A stretch of DNA of 64,000 nucleotides from Methylobacterium sp. 10 (GTDB taxonomy: Bacteria > Pseudomonadota > Alphaproteobacteria > Rhizobiales > Beijerinckiaceae), in assembly GCF_000519085.1 (NCBI RefSeq), contig NZ_KI912577.1:7501-71500 (forward strand). Direction: 5' to 3'. Position 1 is the first letter of the stretch. Each line of letters begins with the position of its first letter. The position numbers and the translations under genes were made by a program. Under the pieces are notes generated by a model. It saw only the letters and a list, made by a program, of their open reading frames with translations. It was not told the DNA's origin and did not search any database. This document shows, one piece after another, positions 63,191 through 64,000 of this stretch.

Positions 63191-63586
63191 ATGTCGAACG
63201 GCCCGCAATCCAGCATTCAAAGCCTCGTCGGCGATGCCCTGCGCGAGACGAGCGAACTCGCGCGCAAGGAGATGGCGCTCTTCCGCACCGAGATGACGAG
63301 CAACGTCCGGACGCTGTTCATCGGCCTCGCGCTGATGGTCGGCGCCGGCGTGTTCGGGGTCGTCGCCCTGTTCGTCCTGGTGGACGCCCTGGTGAAGTGG
63401 CTCGCCACGGTGGTGCATTCGGAAGCCCTGTCCGCCCTCATCGTCGGCGGCGTGCTTCTTGTGGTCGCCATCGTCTTCGCCCTGATCGGACGGAACGCCA
63501 TGTCCCTCTCCACACTGGCGCCGACCCGCACGACACGGCAGATGCGCCAGGATGCGCGCGCATTGTCCGAAAGGGTATCGGGATGA
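63191..63586 (+). CDS. Phage holin-like DUF1469 protein
   Basis: A 131-aa protein with two strong membrane segments (about 43-70 and 83-105) after an amphipathic N-terminus (LVGDALRETSELARKEMALF). This is the DUF1469/holin superfamily 3_6 layout, commonly paired with DUF3618 in alphaproteobacteria; there is no phage context. Start MSNGPQSS at 63191. It overlaps the DUF3618 gene by 4 bp (ATGA). Confidence 0.8.
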   Translation: MSNGPQSSIQSLVGDALRETSELARKEMALFRTEMTSNVRTLFIGLALMVGAGVFGVVALFVLVDALVKWLATVVHSEALSALIVGGVLLVVAIVFALIGRNAMSLSTLAPTRTTRQMRQDARALSERVSG

Positions 63587-63972
63587 GTGAATCGTTGAAC
63601 GACCTCGAGAAGGACATCGAGGCGAGCCGTGCCCGCCTCGACCAGACCATCGACCGCATCCAGGACAGGCTCTCCGTCCCGAGCATCGTCGATGACATGC
63701 TGGGCAATGTCCGCCGTACCCCACTGAGCGGAGCCTATGACGGGGCACTCGATGCGATCCGCCGCAACCCCGTGCCCGTCCTTCTCATCGCGGCGGGGAT
63801 CGGCTGGCTCTTGCACCGCACGGCCAAGGACAAGCCGACGCTGCCCAAGCGGAATATCGTCGACGCGGACGCCACGTTGCCGGTGACGCAGACGGCGGCC
63901 GCGAAAGTCTACGATCCGGACCAGCCGACCCGTCAGCCCGTGAAGGAACTGGCGGAGGAAACACAGATTTGA
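63583..63972 (+). CDS. DUF3618 family protein
   Basis: A 129-aa protein. The N-terminal DUF3618 segment (LNDLEKDIEASRARLDQTID, RIQDRL) is an acidic helix, followed by one membrane segment (NPVPVLLIAAGIGWLLHRTA, about 62-81) and a soluble tail. Coupled to the DUF1469 gene. Likely general-stress or envelope role; unproven. The last 28 bases of the window contain nothing further. Confidence 0.8.
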   Translation: MSESLNDLEKDIEASRARLDQTIDRIQDRLSVPSIVDDMLGNVRRTPLSGAYDGALDAIRRNPVPVLLIAAGIGWLLHRTAKDKPTLPKRNIVDADATLPVTQTAAAKVYDPDQPTRQPVKELAEETQI

Positions 63973-64000
63973 GCCTCCACAAGGCCGATCGAAATCTGAC

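Noticed and set aside
63191..63586. Holin-like gene as evidence of a prophage
   Set aside because: DUF1469 proteins pair with DUF3618 in non-phage loci; no phage structural, lysis or integrase genes are present.
1..64000. CRISPR arrays, toxin-antitoxin or restriction systems
   Set aside because: No regularly spaced direct repeats, cas genes or recognisable defence genes were seen.

Overview
The window looks like a chromosomal segment of a high-GC alphaproteobacterium of the Rhizobiales, most likely Methylobacterium/Methylorubrum or a close relative. This is inferred from gene content and repeats; no rRNA is present. Supporting signs are a circularly permuted two-piece tmRNA gene, sigma-EcfG-type promoters (GGAAC-N17-CGTT), a LOV-HWE histidine kinase, the tsaD-gpsA-EVE neighbourhood, the hemD-mitofilin-hemY order, and palindromic intergenic repeats.

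Layout. 0.1-9 kb holds two molybdenum hydroxylase clusters: a PaoABC-type periplasmic aldehyde oxidoreductase, and a second enzyme whose 2Fe-2S and Moco domains are fused. Between them lie a permuted ssrA gene (minus strand, not protein coding) and a divergent ClpP-like protein. 9-14.7 kb holds a conserved hypothetical gene, an overlapping ABC importer operon (binding protein, permease, ATPase) ending in an arylformamidase-like hydrolase, and a divergent LysR regulator with a strong palindromic operator candidate. 14.8-21 kb is a sugar/glycan cluster (PIG-L deacetylase and four glycosyltransferases) interrupted by a low-GC NYN-domain nuclease gene with a hairpin-rich leader. 21-26.4 kb carries a tautomerase with a divergent LysR, a small exported protein behind an EcfG promoter, a LOV-HWE kinase, and a sulfite-oxidase-like protein paired with a ferredoxin reductase.

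26.4-32.2 kb looks more accessory: two coupled small membrane proteins, an FAD oxidoreductase, a low-GC acyltransferase, and a beta-helix protein built from two nearly identical tandem copies. 32.4-40.3 kb holds a DbpA-like helicase, an exported protein, a DUF308-like membrane protein with a divergent AraC regulator, a Pro/Ala-rich membrane protein and a NarL-type two-component system. 40.3-49.3 kb is conserved core: EVE, OGFr-like, gpsA, GNAT fusion and tsaD on the minus strand; hemD, mitofilin-like and hemY on the plus strand.

49.3-58.6 kb holds DUF2336, DUF1491, a diguanylate cyclase, an IS5-type transposase remnant, a YgiQ radical SAM protein, a peptidoglycan-binding protein and a DivJ/PleC-like kinase. 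58.6-64 kb holds glgX and otsA (glycogen and trehalose metabolism) and a stress-type operon (small membrane protein, DUF1469 holin-like, DUF3618) behind a probable EcfG promoter. Many operons use 4-bp ATGA/GTGA stop-start overlaps, which fix several start codons downstream of the longest open frame.
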